From DTU052 sp050951725 (GTDB lineage: Bacteria; Bacillota; Syntrophomonadia; Syntrophomonadales; DTU052): a stretch of 64,000 nt of DNA. How positions within the stretch are numbered: position 1 is the stretch's first letter; each line of letters starts with the position of its first letter. Location: positions 57,679-121,678 of the forward strand of contig JBMNJO010000020.1 in the NCBI GenBank assembly GCA_050951725.1. The letters are read 5' to 3'. A program made the translations under genes and the position numbers. Under the pieces are notes generated by a model that did not search any database, had not been told where the DNA came from, and saw only the letters and a list, made by a program, of their open reading frames with translations. Below are positions 1-9,186 of the stretch, in pieces.

Positions 1-1339
1 GAACCTGGTCTTCATCGGCGTCGTCCTTTTCAGGACGCGGTCTTTCGATAGTACGCCAACCCGGGTCAGTAACCACCTTGCCCCGGGAATAAAAGTGTTC
101 CCCGTTGACTACTGTGGTGATGGTGGTCTGGTCGTAGCGGTAGGGTGGGGACAGTACCGCAATGAAACGACGGGCAATCAGGTCATAGAGACGTTTTCCA
201 TCCTCATCCAGGGCCGTCAGATTGAGCGGCTGTTCGGTGGGGATAATGGCATGGTGATCCGTCACCTTGCTGTCGTCGACGAAGCGCTTGCCTGGTTTCA
301 CCGGTTTCGAAAGCAATGGCTTAACCAGGGGTGCATATGGTCCTGCTCCCATGCCTTTTAAGCGGGCTGGCAGAGTAGGGACGATGTCACTGGTGATATG
401 CCGCGAATCGGTTCGCGGGTAGGTCACCAGCTTGTACCGTTCATACAGATCCTGCAAGACCGACAATGTTTTCTGGGCTGACCAGTTGTAACGCTTGTTG
501 GCATCACGCTGCAGTTCGGTTAAGTCATAGGCCAGTGGTGGTGGTTCGGATTTGGCTTCGGTCTTGACTTCCTTAATCGTGCCCTGGTGGCCTTTGACTC
601 GGGCCACAATTTCCTCGGCCAGGGCATGGTCGAAAAGGCGGTTTCCATTGGGGCCGCGCCAGTCACCGAAATAAGTGCCGAAGTCGGCTCTGATGGTCCA
701 GTAGTCCACCGGCTTGAAGTTCTTGATCTCATTCTCGCGGTCCACGATCATGGCCAGAGTAGGGGTCTGTACCCTCCCGGCGTTCAGCTGGGCGTTGAAT
801 TTGCAGGTCAGGGTGCGGGTCACATTGAGGCCGATCAGCCAATCAGCCTGGGCCCTGCAGACTGCGGCATCATAGAGGTTGTTATAGGCGGGCCCTGGTT
901 TAAGCCGGGCAAATCCCTCGCGGATGGCATCATCAGTCTGGGAGGAGATCCACAGGCGCTTGAAGGGCTTGCGCCAGTTAGCCATTTCCATGATCCAGCG
1001 GGCGACCAGTTCACCTTCGCGCCCGGCATCAGTCGCGATGATCAGGTCCCTGATATCCTGGCGTTTCATAAGGCTTCTGATAACCTGGTACTGGTGAGAT
1101 GTCTGCCGGATGACCTTGAGTTTCATCTTCTCAGGCAGCATCGGCAGGTCCTCCAGACGCCACTCCTTCAGCCGTTTGTCATAATCATCCGGTTCAGCCA
1201 GGGTGACCAGGTGTCCCAAAGCCCAGGTGACCACATAATCGGGTCCTTCCAGGTATCCCTTTGCTTTTTTATTACACTTCAAAACCCGGCCGATTTCCCG
1301 GCCCACACTTGGTTTCTCCGCTAAGACCAAAGATTTCAT
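1..1339 (-). CDS. topB: DNA topoisomerase III, 3' end beyond window
   Basis: Type IA topoisomerase that relaxes negative supercoils and unlinks DNA strands in the cytoplasm. The reverse-strand translation starts MKSLVLAEKPSVGREIGRVL, the TOPRIM start of this family, and continues with the acidic TOPRIM motif DAGREGE. The active-site tyrosine lies in VTYPRTDSRH at about residue 307, close to its place in other bacterial TopB proteins. About 446 residues are visible and the frame is still open at base 1, so the C-terminal part lies outside. The ATG at 1337-1339 is preceded by a good AAGGGAGGA ribosome binding site. It is a single gene with a palindromic repeat between it and typA. Confidence 0.93.
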   Translation of the reverse strand, partial: MKSLVLAEKPSVGREIGRVLKCNKKAKGYLEGPDYVVTWALGHLVTLAEPDDYDKRLKEWRLEDLPMLPEKMKLKVIRQTSHQYQVIRSLMKRQDIRDLIIATDAGREGELVARWIMEMANWRKPFKRLWISSQTDDAIREGFARLKPGPAYNNLYDAAVCRAQADWLIGLNVTRTLTCKFNAQLNAGRVQTPTLAMIVDRENEIKNFKPVDYWTIRADFGTYFGDWRGPNGNRLFDHALAEEIVARVKGHQGTIKEVKTEAKSEPPPLAYDLTELQRDANKRYNWSAQKTLSVLQDLYERYKLVTYPRTDSRHITSDIVPTLPARLKGMGAGPYAPLVKPLLSKPVKPGKRFVDDSKVTDHHAIIPTEQPLNLTALDEDGKRLYDLIARRFIAVLSPPYRYDQTTITTVVNGEHFYSRGKVVTDPGWRTIERPRPEKDDADEDQV

Positions 1340-1381
1340 GGGTTTCCTCCCTTAATAATCTAAGCCATACTTGCCATGATT

Positions 1382-1408
1382 GCATCATGGGGACTGTCCC
1401 CATGATGC
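1382..1408. repeat. Palindromic REP-like element (GCATCA-arm type)
   Basis: A near-perfect 27-base inverted repeat with arms GCATCATGGGGA and TCCCCATGATGC around the centre CTG. The same unit recurs at 25725-25769, 49531-49557 and 57262-57288. A degenerate piece (AACCTGTCCCCCTGTCCC) follows at 1421-1438. It lies between the starts/ends of topB and typA, outside any coding region. It is probably a non-autonomous REP-type element; no transposase for it is in the window. Confidence 0.75.
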
Positions 1409-1459
1409 AGATGCATAGTGAACCTGTCCCCCTGTCCCACCTTAATAGTATACCATAGG

Positions 1460-3232
1460 CTAGGCTTTGCGCATTCTGAACGAATCGGGAGTAACCTCGA
1501 CCAGTTCATCGTCGGTAATGAACTCCAGGCACTGCTCCAGGGTCATATGGCGGGGAGGCGTCAGCTTGATGGCAATGTCGGAGGTGGAGCTGCGGATGTT
1601 GGAGAGCTGCTTCTTCTTGCACACATTGATATAGAGGTCACCAGGGCGGGAGTTTTCGCCCACTATCATGCCCCGGTAGACTGCCATTCCTGGTCCAATA
1701 AAGAGTTCCCCGCGCTCCTGGGCATTCTCCAAACCGTAAGAGGTGGCTTCACCGGGTTCAAAGGCCACCAGAGATCCCCGCTGGCGGGTGTGAATTTCTC
1801 CCCGGTAGGGCCTGTAATCACGAAAGACATGGTACATGATCCCCAGCCCTTTGGTGTCAGTAAGAAATTCGGATCGAAAACCAAACAGACCCCGGGTGGG
1901 AATCAGGAATTCCAGGCTTGTCATGCCATCCTCGTGATGGGTCATGTTCACCAGTTCGCTCTTGCGTGGTCCCAGGCGTTCCATGACGATCCCCACATAA
2001 TCCCCGGGTACTTCTATGATCAGTTCTTCAACCGGCTCACACCGCTGCCCGTTAATGGTGCGTTCGATTACCTCGGGCCGCGAAACCTCGAATTCATAGC
2101 CTTCCCGCCGCATGGTCTCGATCAGGATGGAAAGGTGCAGTTCGCCCCGCCCGGAGACCAGGAAGGTGTCCGGGGAATCGGTGGGGGATACCCGCAGGCT
2201 GACATCGGACTCCATCTCCCGCAGCAGGCGCTCACCCAGCTTGCGGGAAGTAAGGTAGGTTCCGACCCTGCCCGCAAACGGGCTCTTGTTTACCTGTATG
2301 GAGACCGCTACGGTCGGTTCATCGATGGATACAAATTTAAGTGGCTGCGGATGATCCGGGTCGCAGATGGTATCACCAACATTAAAATCATCCAGCCCGT
2401 AAACCACCACGATGTCGCCGGCCCGGGCCCGCTCGGCTGCTGCTTTGCCCAGCCCGTTAAAAACGTAGAGACCGCTTGATTTCTGCCGTTTCCCGTCCTT
2501 GCCCGGACTGACCAGGACCACCTCCTGTTTGGCTGTGATCGTTCCATTCTGGATGCGGCCGACTGCCTGCCGCCCCACATAAGGGTCGTAGTCGATCATG
2601 GTTATGCCAAGCTGCAGCGGTCCGTCCGGATCTCCCGCCGGAGCCGGGATGCTGCTGACAATCATTTCGAAGAGGGGTTTCAAATCCGTTCCCTCGATTT
2701 CCGGATCCAGGGTGGCCGTTCCTGACCGGGCGTCCGTGTAGATTACGGGAAAATCGAGCTGCTCATCGTCAGCACCTAACTCGATAAAGAGATCCAGGAC
2801 CTCATCCAGCACCTCGACCGGCCTCGCATGGGGACGGTCGATCTTGTTTACCACCACAATCGGTGCCAGACCGGCAGCCAGGGCCTTGCGCAGGACGAAC
2901 CGGGTCTGCGGCATGGGGCCTTCATAGGCGTCGACCAGCAGCAGTACCCCATCCACCATCTGCACAATCCGTTCTACCTCACCCCCAAAGTCAGAGTGAC
3001 CAGGGGTGTCAACGATATTGAACTTGTAGCCTCTATAGAAAACGGCCGTGCATTTGGCCATTATGGTGATGCCCCGTTCCCTTTCCAGGTCGTGGCGGTC
3101 CATAACGCGTTCCTCCACCACCTGCCGGTTGTGAAATACCCCGCTCTGTTTCAGCATCCCATCAACCAGAGTGGTCTTGCCGTGGTCAACGTGGGCGATA
3201 ATTGCCAGATTACGAATCAATGCCTGGTCCAT
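1460..3232 (-). CDS. typA: TypA/BipA ribosome-associated GTPase
   Basis: Translational GTPase of the EF-G/LepA superfamily that binds the 70S ribosome and supports ribosome assembly and stress adaptation. The 590-residue product has the G1 motif AHVDHGKT at about residues 13-20, the switch-I RGITI, the G3 motif DTPGHSDFGGEV and the G4 motif NKID. EF-G-like domains III and V and the TypA-specific C-terminal domain follow. Length is normal for the family (about 590-615). The ATG start is preceded by GAGAGGA. It is transcribed alone, leftward, and nothing looks unusual. Confidence 0.97.
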   Translation of the reverse strand: MDQALIRNLAIIAHVDHGKTTLVDGMLKQSGVFHNRQVVEERVMDRHDLERERGITIMAKCTAVFYRGYKFNIVDTPGHSDFGGEVERIVQMVDGVLLLVDAYEGPMPQTRFVLRKALAAGLAPIVVVNKIDRPHARPVEVLDEVLDLFIELGADDEQLDFPVIYTDARSGTATLDPEIEGTDLKPLFEMIVSSIPAPAGDPDGPLQLGITMIDYDPYVGRQAVGRIQNGTITAKQEVVLVSPGKDGKRQKSSGLYVFNGLGKAAAERARAGDIVVVYGLDDFNVGDTICDPDHPQPLKFVSIDEPTVAVSIQVNKSPFAGRVGTYLTSRKLGERLLREMESDVSLRVSPTDSPDTFLVSGRGELHLSILIETMRREGYEFEVSRPEVIERTINGQRCEPVEELIIEVPGDYVGIVMERLGPRKSELVNMTHHEDGMTSLEFLIPTRGLFGFRSEFLTDTKGLGIMYHVFRDYRPYRGEIHTRQRGSLVAFEPGEATSYGLENAQERGELFIGPGMAVYRGMIVGENSRPGDLYINVCKKKQLSNIRSSTSDIAIKLTPPRHMTLEQCLEFITDDELVEVTPDSFRMRKA

Positions 3233-3484
3233 AGTAATCCTCTCAATCCAGGCCTCTGTGTCAGGCCGGTCATTTTATTAAAATATGGTTCCAAACTGAT
3301 AGTATACACAAATGCCGACCGGCATAAAAGAGGGGAAGGGAAAAAATGCTTATACAAGACAGGCCAAAGAAAAAACTCAGAAGTTCTGATGAAAAGAAGG
3401 AAAATTTACCCTGCAGGTGAATTAGGTGAGTGTACCGTTAACGCCCCCAAAGGGCAATAAATAATAATATTGGAGGGGCAGCTT

Positions 3485-3943
3485 ATGACTGATGGACCAA
3501 TTATTCCAGAGATCCGGGATATGCCCGAACAGCCAGTGCGGTCGAAACGGGTAACCATGACGGATTTTCCGCAGAGCCTTCCGAAACTGATGGGAGAGGT
3601 TCTGGACGAGATTCGGTCAGCCGGTAAGATGCCAACGGGAGCACCAGTCTTAATCTATCATGACCAGGAGTTTAATCCCAAGGAGGTAGATGTCGAGGTG
3701 GCCTGGCCGGTTGATGATGCCTCCCTGGCCAACGATACCACGCCTGCCATGAAGGTTGCTTACTATCTCCATGTTGGACCCTATGCCAGCCTGGAACCGG
3801 TTTACCCGGCTATAATGGAATGGATTTCTGCCAATGGCTACCGTCCATCCGGCGCTATGCGGGAAGCATACATCAACGATCCCGGTGTCACTCCCGCGGA
3901 ACAGCTTCTAACCGAGGTAATAATCCCGGTAGAAAAGGTTTAA
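3485..3943 (+). CDS. GyrI-like effector-binding domain protein
   Basis: A 152-residue stand-alone protein of the GyrI-like small-molecule-binding fold (the effector domain of MerR/AraC-type regulators). The C-terminal half contains the family pattern around YYLHVGPYASLEPVYPAI, followed by a GYRPSG segment and a closing EVIIPV strand. There is no DNA-binding domain. The ATG at 3485 is chosen because GGAGGGG sits eight bases upstream; an in-frame TTG at 3470 lies upstream of that site and is unlikely. It ends 40 bases before a CoA transferase and may be co-transcribed with it. The ligand is unknown. Confidence 0.75.
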   Translation: MTDGPIIPEIRDMPEQPVRSKRVTMTDFPQSLPKLMGEVLDEIRSAGKMPTGAPVLIYHDQEFNPKEVDVEVAWPVDDASLANDTTPAMKVAYYLHVGPYASLEPVYPAIMEWISANGYRPSGAMREAYINDPGVTPAEQLLTEVIIPVEKV

Positions 3944-3983
3944 GATCGGATAATTATCTGCAGACGGAGAGGGGGATGATCTG

Positions 3984-5276
3984 TTGAATTATCAGGACCA
4001 GTACCGACAGAAACTCTGCACACCGGAGGAGGCCGTGCGGCTGGTGAAGAGCGGGGATGGTATTATCGCTCCCATAGCCTGCGGCCATCCCCGGCAGATT
4101 CTGAATGCTCTGGCCCGCCGGGCAGAGGAACTGCAGGATGTGACCTTCTTTTCCACCCTGGATTTCTACCCTTCGGATATTTGGGACCTTAAGGATTGCG
4201 ATCATATTCAGGTGGACAGCGGTTTCGTGGGAGGGAGGATGCGCCAGGGAGTCCATGAGGGAATCCATACCTACTCGCCGGTAAAGTTTGCCGACTCCGC
4301 GCTGGCCTGGGGCACCCTGCGCGACTGGAGTATAGCCACCTGTGTGGTTTCACCCATGGATAAACACGGTTACTTCAGCATGGGCTGTTCGGTTGACTAT
4401 ACCTATTCAGCGGCCAAGAGAGCCGACCGGATCCTGGTGGAGGTAAACCGGTACATGCCGCGCGCCCACGGCAAGTGCTGGCTGCATATCTCGGAGATTG
4501 ACGCGATTGTGGAAAACCATACCCCTTTGCCGGTTCTGCCCAGTCCTCCCATCGGCGATAAGGACCGGGCCATTGGCCGGCTGATAGCCGATCAGGTGAT
4601 AGACGGTGCCACCATTCAGCTCGGTTTGGGAGCTATCCCCAATGCGGTGGGCCTTTTCCTGAACGACCGCAACGATCTGGGGGTTCACACTGAGATGCTT
4701 ACTGACTCTATCTATCAGCTGCAGAAGGCCGGGGTGATAACCAACCGCCGCAAGAGCTATATGAAGGACCTCTCAGTGGCCACCTTTGCCCTGGGCTCAG
4801 CGGAGATGTATGAGTGGATGGACGACAATCCGGCCATCGCCATGTACCCGGTGGAGGAGGTCAACGATCCGTTTATCGTGGCCCGGGTTGATAACATGAT
4901 ATCAGTCAATGGGGCATTAAGTGTTGACCTCACCGGGCAGGTCTGTGCCGAGTCATTTGGTCCCTGGCAGTATTCCAATGTAGGCGGCCAGTTGGACTTT
5001 GTTCAGGGGGCATGGCGCTCCCGGGGCGGCAAATCCTTTATCGCTCTCTACTCCACCGCCAAGGATGACACCATCAGCCGCATCGTTCCCCAGCTGCAAG
5101 CCGGGTCATACATTACCACGCCCCGGACGGAGACCCACTATGTAGTAACCGAATACGGGATTGCCTTAATCAAGGCGCAGAGTGTCAAACAGCGGGTGAA
5201 AAACCTCATCGCCATAGCCCACCCCAACCACCGCGACTGGCTGACCTTCGAGGCCAAGAAACTGGGCATGATCTAA
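3984..5276 (+). CDS. Acetyl-CoA hydrolase/transferase family CoA transferase
   Basis: A 430-residue enzyme of the 4-hydroxybutyrate/butyrate CoA-transferase family, which moves CoA between acyl-CoA and free acids in the cytoplasm. The catalytic glutamate is predicted at residue 237 in GVHTEM, and the conserved GQ.CAES and GGQLDFV blocks follow. The start is TTG, preceded by GAGAGGGGG; no ATG gives a better start. It follows the GyrI-like gene by 40 bases. It is one of four such enzymes here and is distinct from the near-identical pair at 44.4 and 50.9 kb. Substrate cannot be fixed from sequence. A group II intron begins about 30 bases downstream of its stop. Confidence 0.9.
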   Translation: MNYQDQYRQKLCTPEEAVRLVKSGDGIIAPIACGHPRQILNALARRAEELQDVTFFSTLDFYPSDIWDLKDCDHIQVDSGFVGGRMRQGVHEGIHTYSPVKFADSALAWGTLRDWSIATCVVSPMDKHGYFSMGCSVDYTYSAAKRADRILVEVNRYMPRAHGKCWLHISEIDAIVENHTPLPVLPSPPIGDKDRAIGRLIADQVIDGATIQLGLGAIPNAVGLFLNDRNDLGVHTEMLTDSIYQLQKAGVITNRRKSYMKDLSVATFALGSAEMYEWMDDNPAIAMYPVEEVNDPFIVARVDNMISVNGALSVDLTGQVCAESFGPWQYSNVGGQLDFVQGAWRSRGGKSFIALYSTAKDDTISRIVPQLQAGSYITTPRTETHYVVTEYGIALIKAQSVKQRVKNLIAIAHPNHRDWLTFEAKKLGMI

Positions 5277-5748
5277 GATATCTAAAAAGTGAGTCAAGGG
5301 GACGGTTCGAAAGCGCCGGGATAAACCGGCATAGAGTAGGGGATGAAAGAGCCCTACGTGAAAGGAGTAGCTACACCATCACGACCCCGAGTCATGCGCG
5401 GGTAGCCGCGAGGGTACGCGTGAAGCGTTGACAGGGGGAAACGCAGGCCAGACATTGAGCTCCGAAATCACCCATCCGGGGTGCCGACCTCGTGGACTGA
5501 TAGGGAAGGCAATACGGTAAGACGGCGATAAGTGTAGCGAGTCGCATACTGACCCCGCGGAGTCGAAGAACCTGGGCATGCGTGGACACTCTATGCTCGA
5601 GAACCGGGAGATCTCAGCAGCATCCGTTGGTAGAAAAACGGCGGGTCGGTCAGGGAAGGCCTGTGGCCGTAATCCTGACATGCACGTTGCTGAGAAGTCA
5701 GACACCGGCATAGTACCAAAGAAGGAGCCGAACAAAATTGGCTAACCA

Positions 5749-7161
5749 ATGGCGGAGGCACTGGAGGGAAGGCCGGTGACCAAGGGAAATTCTGAGGATA
5801 TGGCTGCGAGCTGTACGCAGAGACAGGGGGAAGCATTGACCAAACTCAACAGAATACGCGAAGCCGCGCACAGGGACAAGAACCTTCGGTTTACCACCTT
5901 AATGCACCATATCACAACTGATCTGCTTCGGAATGCATACATGGCATTAAAACGAAATGCGGCACCCGGGATAGACGAAATGACATGGAGGCAGTACGGG
6001 AAGGAACTGGAGGCAAACCTGACAAATCTCCACCAAAGCGTCCAAAGTGGCAGATACCGAGCACAGCCCTCGAAAAGAATCTGGTTACCCAAACCGGACG
6101 GAAGGCAACGCCCAATCGGCATAGCCGCGCTAGAGGACAAAATAGTCCAACAGGCCGTAGTTTGGATACTGAACCAGATATACGAAGAGGACTTCATGGG
6201 ATTCAGCTATGGATTCCGCCCAGGTCGTAGCCAACACAATGCGCTGGACGCACTATGGGTAGGAATCACAAGACGAAAGGTAAACTGGGTGTTGGATGCA
6301 GACATACGCAGCTTCTTTGATACCATTGACCATGAATGGATGATGAAATTCATGGAGCACCGTATCGCAGACCAAAGACTGCTTCGCTTAATACGGAAAT
6401 GGCTTAGAGCCGGAGTATCCGAAGATGGTCAGTGGTCAAAAACGACTGTCGGCACCCCTCAAGGGGCGGTCATATCGCCAATTTTAGCAAATATCTATCT
6501 GCATTACGTGCTCGACTTGTGGGCACACCAATGGCGAACCAAGCATGCTGCAGGGGAAGTAATCATTGTGCGTTATGCCGATGATGTAGTCATGGGGTTT
6601 CAGCATCGAAAAGAGGCAGAACGCTTTCTCCAAGAACTGGGGGAACGCATGGCAAAATTCGGGCTGGAATTGCACAGCGAAAAGACCCGACTTATTGAGT
6701 TCGGAAGGTTCGCAGCAGAGAACAGGGCAGTACGCGGCGAAGGCAAGCCCGAAACGTTTGACTTCCTGGGTTTTACACATATCTGTGGCAGGACACGGAA
6801 AGGCGACCGCTTTACAGTACGTAGGAAAACCATAGCCAAACGTCTGCAGGGGAAAGTAAAGGCAGTCAGGGAAGAGATCATACGTCGACGACATGACCCC
6901 ATCCCCGAACAAGGAAAATGGTTACGTGCAGTAGTGCAGGGACACTTCAACTACTTCGCAGTTCCCGGCAATAAACCGGCAATTGATGCTTTTCGAACTG
7001 AAGTCATCAAGGCGTGGCTACATGCACTAAGACGCAGAAGCCAAAAAGCACGAAATCTCACGTGGGAAAGAATCAAGCGATTGGTAGCTACTTGGATTCC
7101 TTCAGCAAGAATACTTCATCCATACCCATCCGAAAGACTTCGCGTCACTAACCCGAGGTAG
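5749..7161 (+). CDS. ltrA: Group II intron reverse transcriptase/maturase
   Basis: The 470-residue intron-encoded protein assists splicing and copies the intron RNA into DNA at a new site. It contains the reverse-transcriptase fingers and palm with GIDEMTWRQYG, GTPQGAVISPILANIYL and the catalytic YADD in VRYADDVVMGF. A group II maturase-specific (X/GIIM) domain follows, with FLGFTHI and the ending WIPSARILHPYPSERL. No HNH endonuclease domain is visible at the C terminus. The stop codon abuts domain V directly. The ATG at 5749 is the longest start; a second ATG at 5801 is possible. All reverse-transcriptase motifs look intact. Confidence 0.93.
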   Translation: MAEALEGRPVTKGNSEDMAASCTQRQGEALTKLNRIREAAHRDKNLRFTTLMHHITTDLLRNAYMALKRNAAPGIDEMTWRQYGKELEANLTNLHQSVQSGRYRAQPSKRIWLPKPDGRQRPIGIAALEDKIVQQAVVWILNQIYEEDFMGFSYGFRPGRSQHNALDALWVGITRRKVNWVLDADIRSFFDTIDHEWMMKFMEHRIADQRLLRLIRKWLRAGVSEDGQWSKTTVGTPQGAVISPILANIYLHYVLDLWAHQWRTKHAAGEVIIVRYADDVVMGFQHRKEAERFLQELGERMAKFGLELHSEKTRLIEFGRFAAENRAVRGEGKPETFDFLGFTHICGRTRKGDRFTVRRKTIAKRLQGKVKAVREEIIRRRHDPIPEQGKWLRAVVQGHFNYFAVPGNKPAIDAFRTEVIKAWLHALRRRSQKARNLTWERIKRLVATWIPSARILHPYPSERLRVTNPR

Positions 7162-7194
7162 GAGCCGTATGAGGTAATTCCTCACGTACGGATC
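7162..7194 (+). ncRNA. Group II intron domain V
   Basis: The catalytic hairpin starts GAGCCGTATGAGG, turns at TAATT and returns as CCTCACGTACGGATC. This pairs as the classic domain V with its two-base bulge. It immediately follows the maturase stop codon and is followed by the domain VI-like stem around GGTGTCCG-GCAA-CGGACATC. The same 33 bases recur at 26123-26155. Confidence 0.85.
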
Positions 7195-7316
7195 TGTGCG
7201 GGGGGTGTCCGGCAACGGACATCCCTACCGCAATCTGTGCCCGCTTTTAACGGCAGGCACAGGAACCGTCCCCTTGCCCGTCTCGCCCAACACGGGCAGC
7301 CAGCCGAAGACCAACG

Positions 7317-7442
7317 GTGAAGCTGTGCAACTGCAGAGAAGGGTATAACCGGGGCCGAGGTGAGTGCCTGGTAGAGGAAGTATGCAATCCCGAAGATGAT
7401 GCAAGTATGCCGGCCTATAAGCAGTTTAAACCGGAGAAATAG
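7317..7442 (+). pseudogene. Possible C-terminal remnant of a cysteine-containing protein
   Basis: The frame ending at TAG 7440-7442 reads KLCNCREGYNRGRGECLVEE followed by VCNPEDDASMPAYKQFKPEK. This is a hydrophilic, cysteine-spaced peptide that looks like real coding sequence rather than noise. The only in-frame start nearby is GTG at 7317, without a ribosome binding site, and the frame runs back into the split palindrome. It may be the tail of a gene destroyed by the repeat/intron insertions. I do not recognise the parent family. Confidence 0.3.
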
Positions 7443-7443
7443 C

Positions 7444-7476
7444 GAAGCCTGTCAGCCGTAACGGCCAACAGGCTTC
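7444..7476. terminator. Hairpin between the intron region and acyl-CoA ligase
   Basis: Arms GAAGCCTGT and ACAGGCTTC form a nine-base stem downstream of the ligase gene at 7504. There is no clear T-run on either strand, so terminator function is only probable. Confidence 0.4.
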
Positions 7477-7503
7477 ATATTAAACGATACCCATAATCGG
7501 AGG

Positions 7504-9186
7504 CTATTGCTTGGTTTTTGCCATCTCCTCGTCACGCAGTATGCGGCGCAGTGCCTTGCCTACACTTGAGCGGGGGAGTTCATTTCTAAACTCAATGAAA
7601 CGAGGAGCCTTATAAGCGGCCAAATGCTCCCGCGCAAAGGCTATGAGTTCAGCCTCGGTGACTGTAGCACCCTCCACCAGCTGCACGAACGACTTGACGG
7701 TTTCACCGCGGTACTCGTCAGGGATACCTATGGTAATGACGTCCTTGACCTGGGGATGTTTAAACAGCACATCGTCAATCTCCTGCGGATAAATGTTGTA
7801 CCCACCGGCAATGATCATATCCTTGGTCCGGTCGACCAGGAAGATATACCCGTCTTCATCCATGTAACCAACGTCTCCTGTGTAGAGCCATCCGTCCTTA
7901 ATAGCGTTGGCAGTGGCTTCCGGGTCCTCCCAGTATCCCTTCATGACCAGCGGCGATTTCAGGATTATCTCACCTGGGGTGCCCAGAGGGACATCATTTC
8001 CTTCGGAATCAATGATCCTCAGATCAGTATCCATATAAGGGATGCCTATGCTGCCCGGTTTGATAACGCTTGAATAGGGGGTGGTTATTCCCAGAGATGT
8101 GGTTTCGCTCATACCGTATCCCTGGGCAATACGGATATCCATGCTTCTGGCTTTTTTGATCAGTTCCAGGGGAGTCGGTGCGGCTCCGCAGTTCACCAGG
8201 CCGATCTTGCGACCTATTTCCAGTTCTTTGGCTCGTGGATGGTTCAGTATTGCACTGAACATGGTAGCCACGGTGGGAAAGTACCACATCTCTTCCACCC
8301 GTTCTATGGTATCCATGACCTCCTCCAGATCAAACCGGGGAAGCAACACCTGGGTAGAGCGCCCGCAGATGCTGGACGCCATACAACAGATTTCACCGTA
8401 GACATGAAAATAGGGCAGTACACAGAACATCCGTCTGCGTTCGACTGGGACCAGGCCGGCGATGGGTTTGCCCCACTCGGCTGCATTCAGGGTACCCACC
8501 ACCAGATTGTGATGGGTGAGTGTGGCACCTTTGGGGGTTCCGGTGGTACCGCCGGTGAACTGAATAACCGCAGGATCGTCGTGGGAAATCGGAATCCATG
8601 GAGGGGACGGATTGTTGCACTGGGCCAGGAATTCGGAAAAATGGAACCATCCTTTTTCCAATCCCAGTTCTTCGGAGGTGCTGATTTTCGAGCCGTCTAT
8701 GAAATCGGAAACCTTGGTGACAAGTATAAAGGGGATATCAAATCTTTGCACCAATCGCTTGACATTGGGCACAACACCCTCGAATGTAACCAGCCCGGTC
8801 ATACCTGTTTTTCTGGCCAGGACCTCCAGCTCGTCCGGGGTGTACATAGGGTTCAGGTTAACCACGATCGCCCCGCAGTGGAGCAGGGCGTAAAAGGTTA
8901 TCACGAACTGGGGGCAGTTGGGTAAGAGTATGCCAACCCGGTCTCCTTTTTTTATGCCGGACTCGATTAAACCGTTAGCCAGCCGAACCACATATTTTTG
9001 CAGTTCCCAAAAGGTGATTTCCGAACCGTAAAAATCAATAGCCGCTTTATTCGGCTCAGCACCAGCAGAAATCCGCAGAATCTCATAAGCCGGATACTTC
9101 GGGTAGTTCAGGGACTGCCGGCAATCGTTATCAAAACTCTTAAGCCACCATCTGCGTTCCAATAGCTCTTGACTTAACTGTACCAA
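7504..9186 (-). CDS. AMP-forming acyl-CoA ligase
   Basis: A 560-residue ANL-superfamily enzyme that activates a carboxylic acid to acyl-CoA with ATP, giving AMP and pyrophosphate; in a syntroph it would start fatty- or aromatic-acid degradation. The P-loop TGGTTGTPKGATLTH, the YGMSETTS motif, the adenylate-binding YTGDVGYMDEDGY and the C-terminal lysine in PRSSVGKALRRIL are all present. The start is TTG with AGGAGGTAAC eight bases upstream. An exact sigma-54 promoter lies about 240 bases upstream (9424-9438). It is monocistronic. Chain-length specificity cannot be read from the sequence. Confidence 0.92.
   Translation of the reverse strand: MVQLSQELLERRWWLKSFDNDCRQSLNYPKYPAYEILRISAGAEPNKAAIDFYGSEITFWELQKYVVRLANGLIESGIKKGDRVGILLPNCPQFVITFYALLHCGAIVVNLNPMYTPDELEVLARKTGMTGLVTFEGVVPNVKRLVQRFDIPFILVTKVSDFIDGSKISTSEELGLEKGWFHFSEFLAQCNNPSPPWIPISHDDPAVIQFTGGTTGTPKGATLTHHNLVVGTLNAAEWGKPIAGLVPVERRRMFCVLPYFHVYGEICCMASSICGRSTQVLLPRFDLEEVMDTIERVEEMWYFPTVATMFSAILNHPRAKELEIGRKIGLVNCGAAPTPLELIKKARSMDIRIAQGYGMSETTSLGITTPYSSVIKPGSIGIPYMDTDLRIIDSEGNDVPLGTPGEIILKSPLVMKGYWEDPEATANAIKDGWLYTGDVGYMDEDGYIFLVDRTKDMIIAGGYNIYPQEIDDVLFKHPQVKDVITIGIPDEYRGETVKSFVQLVEGATVTEAELIAFAREHLAAYKAPRFIEFRNELPRSSVGKALRRILRDEEMAKTKQ

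Larger units (their letters stand above)
5309..7234 (+). mobile_element. Complete group II intron with encoded reverse transcriptase
   Basis: A 1926-base retroelement made of a 5' ribozyme region (5309-5748), an open reading frame for a reverse transcriptase/maturase (5749-7161), a domain V hairpin (7162-7194) and a domain VI-like hairpin ending CCGCAAT at 7234. Boundaries come from the interrupted palindrome around it and from the identical 3' end of the truncated copy at 25768-26195. The inferred 5' end reads GAAAGCGCC rather than the usual GTGYG, so a few bases of uncertainty remain there. Size, lack of an endonuclease domain and insertion in a hairpin suggest a bacterial IIC-like type. 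Confidence 0.85.
5295..7276. repeat. Long palindrome split by the group II intron
   Basis: The bases CAAGGGGACGGTTC at 5295-5308 and CTGTGCC at 7235-7241 join, if the intron is removed, into a 21-base arm. This arm is perfectly complementary to 7256-7276, leaving a 14-base loop at 7242-7255. This reconstructs an uninterrupted hairpin and fixes both intron boundaries to the base. The core GGGGAC.GT.C is shared with the other palindromes of the window. Confidence 0.8.

Noticed and set aside
587..1324. Long rightward open frame opposite topB
   Set aside because: It is antisense to the topoisomerase, has no ribosome binding site and no recognisable domain; a shadow of the real gene.
1418..3460. 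Rightward open frames opposite typA
   Set aside because: They mirror typA codons on the other strand and contain low-complexity, non-family sequence.
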